From Limnomonas spitsbergensis (taxonomy: Eukaryota > Chlorophyta > Chlorophyceae > Chlamydomonadales), in NCBI GenBank assembly GCA_037349105.1, contig JAYJMM010000124.1:6804001-6868000 (forward strand): a stretch of DNA of 64,000 nucleotides, in the 5' to 3' direction. Below the pieces are notes generated by a model, which was not told the DNA's origin, made no database searches, and was given only the letters and a program-made list of their open reading frames with translations. Positions within the stretch are counted from its first letter, which is position 1. The number at the start of each line of letters is the position of its first letter. The translations under genes and the position numbers were made by a program. This document shows, piece by piece, positions 12,365 through 22,947 of this stretch.

Positions 12365-15300
12365 TTATCCGAAGCGATCATATTCGCTCTTCTTGTTCGA
12401 GAACTGCCTGCCTGAGCCCCTGCCGCTGCTGGCTGCACTGCTTGGTCTGCTGCCTGAAGAGCTGCTCCCGTAAGGCGTCCCACCACCGCGGCCACCACCA
12501 CCATGTGCCCCGCCGCCATACGGTCTGCCCAGCTTGGCAGCTGGAACCGGGCTTGGGTAGTCCACGCCAATCTGTACACCATACCTGCAGACAAATTAGC
12601 AAGGTTTGTTTGAACCCTGGTCAAGACAGAGGACCTGACATTCCAGGCAGACACAAGCCCTGGTAATCAAGATGTAACTCCATCAAAGCTCCAGGGAGTA
12701 TTAGCCCATTCAAGGGCCCTTGGCCCAATGAATAAGCGTTTGAGGTTCCTTGGGCAATTGCGTCTTTTGCCAATGGTAGCAAGCTAGGGGCCCATTCCCA
12801 CCCATCACGTCCACTCCATCTTGCTGCAGTTTTGAGGTGCCCATGGATGTTGCCTAAGCTCTGCGGGGAGCAGCCTTCACTGGCTGGGCCAGTGGCACGA
12901 GGTTCATTGTTCAGATGTCCAAGACTATGCCCACACTCCTGGACAAACCTTTTTGGCATGGAAGAATTGGGTTGGTTGGCCACTACTCCCCAAACTATTT
13001 CTACTGTAGGGGGTGTTAGGGGACTGGAGTCCCCTAGAACCAGGCCAGTCTGTGACACCCTTCTTGCTCAGGATGCTGAGGGTGGGACGAATCAGTGTGT
13101 TGGTTATCATTGAGTGCTATAGCAATGCTGTCTTACGGCCTCGCCCTTGGTATGTAAGTCATGCAAATCGCAGAAAGCCCGCCTACATGTAGCTGTAGTG
13201 GGCTAGCAGTTGGGTTGAGAGTTGTGGGGGCTCACTCCTCCCAACCTCTTCCCAACCTCTGGGGCGAGTAAGATTTGACTCCACAGCTCAAAGGGATCTA
13301 CCTCAAGGTCTAGGTGAAGCACTTCAAAATTAAGGCACCTACTTGGCTTGCTCATCCCTGCTCATGAGCCAGGGCTCGTGGATGCGAGCTTTAGGTACAT
13401 TGCGCAGCTCCGGCAGCCATGTCCGCACATAGTCGCCCTCCAAGTCATAGTCCTGAAGATCATGGGGTCGATACCGACAGTTTAAAATTGCCCAGCATCA
13501 GGTATCAGGCAGGCCTCTACAACTCGTCTGGTTCCCGGACAGAATGCGGCTTACAAAGCATCCATTGCTGGTCAGTGCAGCAGCCACTGCCAACGAGGCT
13601 GAACAGCGCAATATTCATAGATCAGGAGACGTGTTCAATGCAACCACAAAATTCATGGATCAGGCAGATGGTTGATGACAAGAGGGTGCAAGAGAGGACC
13701 ATGTTGAACCATGAGCAGGATTTTTTGTTTGCTTGTTTAAGCTCCCGTGGCGGACAGCGCTGCTGTGCGACGCACAGCGTAGCAGTTGGGCATTGCATCT
13801 TAAATCTGCAGGCAAGTCACTGGATCGCTGTGCCTACCCATCTGCCTGTCCTGCTGTTAGACCCAGCGGCGCTCCTACCTTCGACTGTTTGCTGATATTG
13901 AAGTGGTTGACCCGCCCGCCTGTGAGACCTGCCATGGACACCCAGTTACCCCAGTTGCTGCCGACCTGAGAATGGTACGAAGAGGAGGGCCAGTCGTGAG
14001 GATGCTGTGTGAGGGCAATGCCACCCTAGCTTGACGCCTCGAAAAAAGAGTGCCAGGATTGCAACAGTCAGAATACCTTGACAGCACATTGGTTAAATAT
14101 AGTGTTTGCTCATTGGTAGCGGCTTGTAGAAGGGATAGGAAGGGCATGCCTTGGCATCATAACACAACACCATTTGCGATTCTGGGTGGCTTGTGTGTTC
14201 CCCTTAACTCGTGCTTAATACACTTATGACTTGCGATTGTTGACGCAAGTGATTGGTAGGCTCAGAATTCAGAACACATGCGCTCCTTGGAACCCAAGGG
14301 CCTCCAATAGGTGTATAACTGGGCCTCCAATATGTGCATAACTGGGCCTCCAATAGGTGCATAATTGGGCCTCCAATAGGTGCATAACTGGGCAGTCTTA
14401 CATCGTAGTCCAGCAGCACATGCTCAAAGTAGTCTGCGCCCCTCCGCCAGTCCACCCCCAGATCCAGCACCAGATAAGACGCGACGTTCTGCCGTCCGCG
14501 GTTGCTCATGAAACCTACATGCGATGCAGGGGATCAGGAACAGAGTCTGCTTGGAAGGACAGGTGTGGAATTTCTCCGCCCACACTGAGTTAGTTTCTAC
14601 AGACTGGGTTCCCTTAAACTCTATTCGCTGCTTGTGGTGTCCACTTGAGTCTTTTAAGATGTATGTCACCAGCTTGGTAACTCCTGGGGAGGCTGTTCAG
14701 TTTTTCCGGGTTCCTCAAATGTCACACACATACACACCAGTGGCAGCGAGCTCCCGCATGTTGGCATCCACCAAGGGCAAGCCCGTGCGGCCTTCCCGCC
14801 AGCGCTGAAACAGCTCAGGATCCTTGGTCCACGTCAGCATTTGCCCTGTGGTTCCGCCTTCGAGGAAGATGCGGTTGCCGTGCTTCATGCTAAAGAACCT
14901 GGTGGCTCCAAGGGGACAGCAAGCGGAGTCAAGTCTCTCAAATAAAGAACCGCTTCAGGAGAGTCAGGCAGATCAAAAGCCCACCTGTAGAAATCTCGCC
15001 ATATGAGCTCAAAGATGACCCTGCGTTGGCATAGAGCAGCGGGTTGAGCAGGAAGCCCAGGGCAAGAGGGGGTCGTGCAGGTATGCCAGGGCAAGAGGGG
15101 GTCGTGCAGGTATGCCAGGACAAGAGGGGGTTGTGCAGGTATGCCATGGCAAATAATCTCATAATGGCTGCTCCCTTGATCTGCATATTGATCCTCAATA
15201 TTTTCCCGCGAGCAAATCCTTTCATGGCCATCCAGGACACCCCTTCCCCAACAGCTCTGCTCACCAGTAGGTGGACTTGTTGGCCACTCGCTGCGTCTCA

Positions 15301-17732
15301 TACAGCTTGATCTGCGGGTGGCAAAGCAGCCACGAGGCTCGGACAGGGGTCAGATAGAGGACAAAAGGACATCGGGCTGTTTTGGGTCAAAATCTGAAGT
15401 AGGCGAGACAGGCACAGGCCTACCCTCCTAAACCCCAAGCCATTAATGTCACCATTTAGGTCAAGCCCTGACCATCTTCAGCTTCCAAATACCGTACATC
15501 ACACAATTCACTCCCTTGAATGAGGGATGTGACAAATGCACCACGATCAGCTCAGCTCTGCCGCAGCAGGTCCAGATGCTCGCCACTGGGATGGTAGTAC
15601 GGCACCTGATGGTAAATGGTGCGCGGGGAGATGCACCCTGCAGCCAGCCACGGCGCGAGCTTGGTCGAGTAGTCGCCTCCCAGCATGCCATTCCGCGTCT
15701 CAAAGTACGTTGCTAGCAAGTCCTTCTCCCATAGGTAGTACTTGAGGCGGGCAAGCGCAGCCTTCTCGCCGCCCTGCCGGGGTAACAATTTAAAGTGGCT
15801 GATGTAGGGGTAAAGGCATTGTAGTGGAAAGGCAATTCACACAATAGCCCATGTGTATGCATGATAGTTCCTGATGAGAGGCAAGCACACCCCTTGGGCC
15901 TTCACCTGCCGGTGCCAGAACTTCAAACAGAGTGGAGGCATTCCCTCGGCAACGAGCTTGGAGTTTCTGTTGAGGCCTCACCTTAAATTGCAGCACTGCT
16001 CGGGAGTCCTCGACGGGCGGTGCCGGGGCAGTGCCTGTTGCCCAGGGCAGCTGCTCCCACGAGGGGAACGACGCCATGCTGCTTGACAATCCGACGCCCC
16101 CTCTATCCGCAGATAAAGGCAGGGTGCCAGCCGGCAATGGCAGGTCGCCTGCCTTGGGGACAGCGGCCTCCTTCCTCACCAGGCCCTTCCTTTCCACCTG
16201 AAAAAAAAATGCCAGCAACGGCAGGCGCGATCAGGCTGCAGTCTCCCTCTCAGCAACTGTTCAGGGAGAGTGCGTTGCAGCCCACCAACCCCGCACACAC
16301 TTCAGCACTTCATCTCTGACCTATCCTCGCACCTTATCTTTAAATGGGGTGAAAATGTCAGGCAGGCCCCGGATACCCATTGGTCCGAGTGCCCCTGATG
16401 GGCCTGCCACATCCTCCAGGTGGAACAGCGTGCTGCCCCACACCTTGCGCAGCTGACCCTTCCAGGGCGCCAGGGCCTGGGTCACCTGGACAAACATCAG
16501 AGGGGCGACGGGATGGAATCAAGGGCTAGACAGGCTAGGACATGGCCGGACCAGGGCTCACAAGATGGCAACAAGAGAGGCAAGATGTCTCAACAACACC
16601 TCAGGGCCAGAAGCTGCTGTTGAGACACCTCAGACATGGTCCATGCGCCTCTTTTCTGAACATCTATGGGCACAGAAGGAAGCCCTTGGGGTCGGCCAAA
16701 GGGACCCTGCAGGGATCGTGAAGCCTTAACCTTGCGCCCGACCAGCCATGGAGTGCAGCAGCAGTTTCCTTACCCAGGGATACGGCTCTCTAAGCGCACC
16801 TTGGCATCCGCGGCCAGCTCCTCGCTAGTCACCTCCTGCTGAGTCAAAACAGTGCAGCTGCTGCTACCCTCTGCCACTCCTGATGTGTCAACGAGGGGAA
16901 GGGGGAATATATAAAAGCCGAGGGAAATCCCGCATTTTGAGGGTGGGGTGGCTTGAAAAAAAATCAAAGACTGAGACGAAGACATCCACTGGCTCAACAC
17001 CCTGTCATCTGGGCTGCTTGGGCCCCCACACATACCTTTAATGACCTCTTCTGGTAAGCCCACTGTAACCAAGAGGTTGCTCCCAACAGCCATCAGACTC
17101 TCCTTAAGGTCCTCAGCGCTCTCCATCAAGAACTTGGCTCTGAGTCATCAGACAGGACATCGGCGGAGCAAAATTCAAGTTAGGATCATTTCAGCTACCA
17201 ATCAGCTACCTAACGTCCTAAGGCCATGGGGGGCCTGGTGCGGTAGAATGTGCTGCTAGGCTGCTAGAGCCCCATCAGCCCAGTGGTGGCTGCTCAACAG
17301 CCTGACAAAGATGGTGAGGAGTGAACTGAATATCGTGGACACTTAAGCCATGAGAGATAAGCTCGGGATTTCCTGCAGGTATAAGGTGACCAGTGACAGC
17401 CCAACAACCATGGGCGCCAGGTGGCTCACCGATGGGCACCCGTCTTTACATTGCCCCATTGGCTTGACTTGAAGAGTCTAGGATCGAAGCAGTATACAGG
17501 AACCACCTGCACAGCAAATCAGGGTAGGACAAACCGGTCATGAGCCCTTGCACAGTACTAGTTAATTGTGGGTCCGGGGAGCCGTGCACTTTCAATGCAC
17601 ACAACCGCTCACATCATCAACCTCCTTGGCCTTAAGCCTCATCAATGCCTCTTCGACCATGTAGTTATCTCGGAGGCGCAGATCGTTGCGGAACCAGAGC
17701 ACGAGCCGTCGAGGGCCCGTCTGCTGAGACAT
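12365..17732 (-). CDS. CRYD: Cryptochrome DASH (photolyase/cryptochrome family)
   Basis: Fourteen exons on the minus strand, all in phase: 17732-17613, 17506-17430, 17139-17036, 16879-16800, 16485-16333, 16197-15982, 15773-15606, 15311-15265, 15020-14985, 14898-14738, 14514-14402, 13965-13879, 13452-13343, 12584-12365 (563 aa). The start reads [19 protein letters not shown], the usual photolyase opening. [12 protein letters not shown] and GLPDIFTPF follow. The FAD-binding half has [62 protein letters not shown] and LLDYD. These are CRY-DASH rather than plant CRY motifs. The family binds FAD and a folate antenna and repairs UV dimers in single-stranded DNA, with signalling roles in some species. 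The last 60 residues are Gly/Ser/Arg-rich, as in some fungal CRY-DASH proteins. No transit peptide is evident, so organelle targeting is not supported. Confidence 0.93.
14298..14392. repeat. 23-bp tandem repeat in a CRY-DASH intron
   Basis: Four copies of a 23-bp unit beginning GGGCCTCCAATAGGTG start at 14298, 14321, 14344 and 14367, next to the donor of the exon ending 14402. Confidence 0.9.
15061..15147. repeat. 29-bp tandem repeat in a CRY-DASH intron
   Basis: Three copies of a 29-bp G-rich unit (key part GCAAGAGGGGGTCGTGCAGG) lie at 15061, 15090 and 15119, in the intron between exons 15311-15265 and 15020-14985. Confidence 0.9.
17216..17300 (-). repeat. Dispersed repeat family 1 fragment, in CRY-DASH intron
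   Basis: Reverse copy with GGGCCTGGTGC and CCATCAGCCCAGTGGTGGCT, the complement of the left end of the family 1 copies at 24003 and 26905. Confidence 0.5.
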
Positions 17733-18260
17733 GCTGCTGGATGATACTCTGGTAGACGAAACTGCCCGGACACAATGCCTACTGGCCTGTAATAGTGAAG
17801 AGATAGGTGTGGTACATGGCAGGATTCTTAGTGAGTTTATGGTGGACGGGGTTTTGGTCTTGATTCAGTTGACAACAGTTTTTGTGGCCAGGAGGGCACA
17901 ACAGCTGTCATGCAATCATGCAGAAGTTGCTCCCCACCTGATGGCTGAAAGACCCTCTCCTTAAGGTAAAAATGTGAGACAATGGGAAGCTGGGCGCTAG
18001 CAGCATGACCCCGAAGATTTTACGATTGATCGGGCGCTGGGTGAGTCTGTGGTGAAATACTACTGCTTCACACTTATGTGTTCATACGTCCACACCGAAA
18101 TTTTGTGTCGTGATACTCGTGGCAGCTTTCAGCTTTGAGACTATGATAATCTTGTCCCAAAACCGTATAAAATATCTTCCCAGTCAACCAGAGCAGGTCC
18201 AGGAGTGCCTTATAACTTACCCACAATCTGAAGGACCGACGCGCCTGGTCATTGAGATAA
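17733..18260. promoter_or_regulatory. Divergent promoter region, CRY-DASH / IFT56
   Basis: Only 528 bp separate the start codons of two divergent genes, so their promoters must sit together or overlap. A TATA-like TATAAAAT at 18166 lies 95 bp upstream of the IFT56 ATG. No clear TATA box was seen for the CRY-DASH side. Confidence 0.55.
18166..18173 (+). promoter_or_regulatory. TATA-like box of IFT56
   Basis: TATAAAAT at this position would give a start of transcription near 18195 and a 5' UTR of about 65 nt. Confidence 0.45.
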
Positions 18261-21200
18261 ATGATTCTGTCTAAGTCCAGGGTTGCGGCCTCTTTTAGAC
18301 AGACTTCTTCGGATCATGTAAGCCCGGGCCGCGGACTGCTCGAACCTGACAGTCGTGCGACTTTATTAATTGCTCACTCTAAATCTGCTTCTTCAGAACA
18401 AGCAAGACAAGCCTAAGATACCAGACCTCGAGGAATTCTTAGGGAAGCGGGACTATCAAGGGGCCATCGCCCTGCTCCAGTTTAAGCGCCACGCCAACAG
18501 AAACGACGCCAAGAACCTCGAGTTCCTGGCGTACTGCCAATTTCATTATGGAGAGCACGACAAGGTACCCATGCAAACCCCCATGCACATGTGGGCAGAT
18601 CCGGCTTGAAACGGACTGACATGGAAATATGGTTGGAAGTCTTAATTCTCTGATTTACTTGTGTCCTGGATTCAGGCCCTCACCATTTACAAAGAGCTGC
18701 TATCTATGGAGGACCCGGACCCTCTGTACTTCATCTATGCGGCAGCATGCTCCTACTACATGGGGCTCTACAAGGATGCAGAGGCCTCAGCCATGCAGGT
18801 TCGTGCCAGGGCATTATGGTAAAGGGTACACGCAGGCAGGGGGGCGTGAGCTGTCGCCCGTACACTCCTGCAGCCAGGGATAGCGTTTAAGGACTGCACT
18901 CTACCCGTGCATGCTCGTTTCACGCTCTTCCCTGCCCCTGCCCCTGCCTCCCCTCCCCAACACCCGTGTACAGGGCCCTAGGTGTCCCCTGCAGACCCGT
19001 ATTCTGTTCCACTGCGCCCACAAGCTGGCTGATGAGACCAAGCTCATGCAGTACCACCAGCAGCTGACAGAGAGCATTGAGGACCAGCTGTCACTCGCCA
19101 GCATCCACTACCAGCGCAGGTGGGAATGAGCAGGGGGCACTGGGACGGGATTTAGAGAGACTACCAGCGAATGGGTGAAAATAAGCGAGATGTCATGGGA
19201 TGGTATACAGGATATGAGGGGATACATTGGAATGGGTTAGGGGAATGAGCAGGATGCATTCAGGTGGCATTATGGACGGCATATCACAAAATGGCTGTTG
19301 GTATATCCTTTATAGAATTGACAGGGCAGTACTACCCGCGTAGCTTCACTCACACAGTTGTGACTTGTCACCTGGTCCATCACCTGCCTGCCCTAGAGCA
19401 AAGATCTGATCTGCACGAGTGCGTTTCGCTTATTTCACTTCCTGTTTTAAACGTCCCGACTGCCTCTTCTAAATTGCAGCCACTTCCAGGAGGCCACTGA
19501 CATCTACAAGCGGCTGCTGTTGGAGAACCGGGAATACCTAGCCCTCAACGTGTATGTCGCGCTGTGCTACTGCAAGCTGGACTACTATGACGTAAGCCTG
19601 GAGATCCTTCAGGTGTATCTGGCGGCATTCGCAGACAGTGCCCTGGCTGTCAACCTCAAGGTATGTGATGTGAAGGGGGGGCTTTGGGGGGAGAGCATCT
19701 GCAGGGCAGTCTCAGAATGACATTCTGATGCAGTGAACAATATTTTAATGCTGAAATATGATGGAATTTTCTTTGCATAATTGCTTGCCTTGGATGCAAT
19801 CTTTATTTTGTATCTTGCATCTTGCCCTGGGAGAACTCCTGTGCCTTATCTGTGCCTCCCCCTCCATCTCCAGGCCTGCAACACCTTCCGCATGTACAAT
19901 GGAAAGGCGGCTGAGAGCGAGCTCAAGACGCTGGCTGAGCTGTCCAATGGATCCTACATGGAAAACGATCTCATCCGACACAACCTCGTAGTCTTCAGAG
20001 GCGGAGAGAGCGCCCTGCAGGTAGGGGGGCACTCCCGTTGACCAGATGCACCCGAATTCAGTTGGCCAATGCTGCCCACTGTAACAACCCTGCAATATTC
20101 TGGAACCACTGCCAATCTGTGCCATCGAGTATGAGAGCCCAGCATGCTATTTGACTGGCTTCATGTCAGCAAGTATAAAGTGTAGGGTGTACCGGTGTGT
20201 GTGTGAGCTGTCCCGAGCTTACCTCCTCCGGTGCTCTTTCCCCGTGCTGTAGACCCTGCCTCAGCTGGGAGACGTGCCGCCTGAGGCGCGCCTCAACCTC
20301 GTGATCTACCACCTGCGGCATGCGGAGGTTGGGGAGGCCTTCAACCTCATCAAGGAGATGGAGCCGTCAACGCCGCAGGAGTACATCCTGAAGGTACAGG
20401 GGGACAGCGGCGCACAGGGGCACACGGAGTCAGGAATATCACAGAGTCGGGGAATGCATCAGCATCCATGAAACAAAGCTCTGTTCCGACTTGCATCGAT
20501 GCCCGGCTCACTGCTCACGTCACAGGATGCTGGCAGGAGGAGTTCATAATTATTGCATCCCAAGATGTCAGGTTTTCTTTAAGCGTTGCATTAACTTTCT
20601 GCATTCCCTGGAGTCTGGAATTTTGCGTACTGGTACCAGGCATATCGTATTCCTTCCTCAGTGCCAGTGGACTTTGGTGCTAGGCAGCCTTCACCTCAAA
20701 AACTCTCCGATAAGATAGGTATGAGTGTATGACCCTGGGTATGACCAGCAGATTACTTGCATGGGCAAGAAATGTGCTGCTGCTTAACCTGCTCAGTCTG
20801 TATTTTGAGCCTCTTATCATGAGTGCGTATTTTTTGTGCCCTGTTGATCCTTTTGAATGCCATCAATCCCACCTCTTTGGGATAAATCTTTACCCTTCAT
20901 TTGAAAACACCTCCGCATGATAATTTAGATGCTCAGAGTTTCTCACTTGTGTTAAAGTAGATATAATTTAATGGCAGTGACGTAGTGCCACTTCATGATG
21001 GGGATATCTCATGTAGGGTATAACAAAAACCACGTCTGACTGCTGCCACTGTAACCTACCCTCCCGCGTGTCAGGGCGTGGTCCATGCCAGCCTAGGGCA
21101 GCAGAAGGACAGCCAGGAGCACCTCAAAACAGCGCAGCAGTACTTTCAGATGGTGGGCGCCTCGGCTTCAGAATGCGACACCATTCCTGGCCGCCAATGC

Positions 21201-22355
21201 ATGGCGTCGTGCTTCTTCCTGCTCAAGCAGTTCGACGACGTCATGGTCTTTCTGCAGGTGTGGGGTGTGCAGGGGGGGAGGGCGGGGGAATGTGCTTTGT
21301 TGAGGCAGGGGGGTCTGTGTTGGGGAATGGTGAAGGGGGGGGGGGAATGAGCTGTGGGGTGAGTGGGGGAATGTGTGATGAATTCATTTTAAAAATTACA
21401 AGTACAGATAGGAATCAATGTAGCTTTACCCAAGCTGTTTTGATTTCTACCACCCTGGCACCTGACATGCACTCATATTATATCGGGTGCTTTACTGTTG
21501 CAGTGTTGCTCACTGTGCCTGCCCTTGTATGCTGCGCTCCTGCCTTGCCTATGACAGTCCATCAAGAGCTACTTCCCCAATGATGATGACTTCACCTGGA
21601 ATTACGGGATCACCAAGGCGGCCACTGGTAAATTCAAGGAGGCTGAGGAGGCGCTCATTTCAATCCAGAACGAGAGGTACCGCGCGGAGCACGGCTTCCT
21701 GAGCTGGCTGGCGCGCTGCTACATCATGAACGGGAAGGCCAGCCTGGCGTGGGAGCTGTACCTGCGGATGGAGACCTCGGACGAGTCCTACCAGCTGCTG
21801 CAGCTCATTGCAAACGACTGTTACCGAATGGGGGCTTTCTACTACTCAGCAAAGGTAGGCTTGCACGCCATGGCAGATGGGACGGCAGTTTAGCTGTGGG
21901 TGCCATGCTTACCATGATACTGGCTACACACTCCTCTTGGCGTTGATGTCTGTAACTCCCAACGAGGGCATGTAGCACAGTTCCTGTGTTAGAACATGTA
22001 CACATTTTGCCTAGTTGCATGTGAAGGGGATGCAAATATGCTGCCTGTCTAACCCACCTCTTGCTACTGTCCTGTAGCTTAATATAGCCTGGGAAGGTAG
22101 CTATTATATTTATGCTTGTGAATGCAGGCGTTTGATGTGCTGGAGCGGTTAGACCCCAACCCCGAATACTTGGACGGGAAAAAGGGCGCATGCGTGGGCA
22201 CCTTCCAGGCTGTGATTGCAGAGAGGGAGAAGGACCGGGACGTGCTGAGGGACGTCATTGCCATGCTTCGCAACAGCAGCAATAGCAACCCGCAAATTGA
22301 AGCTATCTCACGGACGATGATGAAGTGGGCCAAGGAGAAGGGCATTCAAGTGTAA
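18261..22355 (+). CDS. IFT56: Intraflagellar transport protein 56 (TTC26/DYF-13)
   Basis: Ten exons join in phase: 18261-18317, 18397-18564, 18676-18798, 18974-19119, 19480-19660, 19874-20020, 20253-20393, 21075-21257, 21558-21854, 22128-22355 (556 aa; human TTC26 is 554). The first exon encodes only 19 residues ([11 protein letters not shown]...) and aligns with the human start. Later blocks match the family nearly word for word: [93 protein letters not shown] and VLERLDPNP. It is a TPR-repeat solenoid of the IFT-B complex, needed to carry a subset of motility proteins into flagella. Its presence argues for a flagellated stage. It is divergent from CRY-DASH and convergent with the Myb-UBA gene. 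Confidence 0.97.
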
Positions 22356-22947
22356 TACTCTTGAATGCAACGTAAAAATACCGGCCCACTATGCCGCCAT
22401 AGATCTAGGGATTCTGGGCGCACAGCTGTCATTCCGTATGAGGAGATGGCATGAACATAATTATTTGATCTTGAGTTCCTGTTGTAAAATATGTACACAT
22501 CTGGAATACTGTAGAGTATACGGAATACGGTACTAATTTTAGTAAATGGTAGGTTCAGTGATTCAGGCGAGATCCTTGGTAATGTAAACAGGAGCTGGGC
22601 AGCCCAATCAAAGCAAATGTGATCCAACAATGATTGTCTCACTGCGCACAAATCCCTGAACTCTGATTGGAGAGTTCACCACTCGTTCATGCGTGGTCAC
22701 CAACAAACAATGTCAAGCCCAGATTGACACTGGGCCCACCAGAACCCAAAGTAAGCAAGCATGAATACAAGCCTCTCCACGACCAGATAAAGCAGACAAC
22801 ACCCATCAACTCCTACCAACCAATGCAAAATGCCCTCCTCTCGACCAAGGAAAGCAAAACAATGTGGCTTGTAAACCCGAGTGAACATGGCTATCAACTC
22901 ATCAGGAGGACAGTCCTAGGCATGGAGTCGACCTCCTCAACTAAAAA
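22356..22947. other. Convergent intergenic gap, IFT56 to Myb-UBA gene
   Basis: Holds two 3' ends. A TGTAA, the usual green-algal polyadenylation motif, lies at 22483, 128 bp after the IFT56 stop. No gene seen. Confidence 0.55.
22483..22487 (+). terminator. Possible TGTAA polyadenylation signal of IFT56
   Basis: TGTAA 128 bp after the stop codon. TGTAA is the common signal in chlorophytes. The motif is short, so this is only suggestive. Confidence 0.35.

Noticed and set aside
14298..15147. CRISPR-like array from the 23-bp and 29-bp repeats
   Set aside because: Repeats are directly adjacent with no unique spacers, and they lie in introns of a eukaryotic gene.
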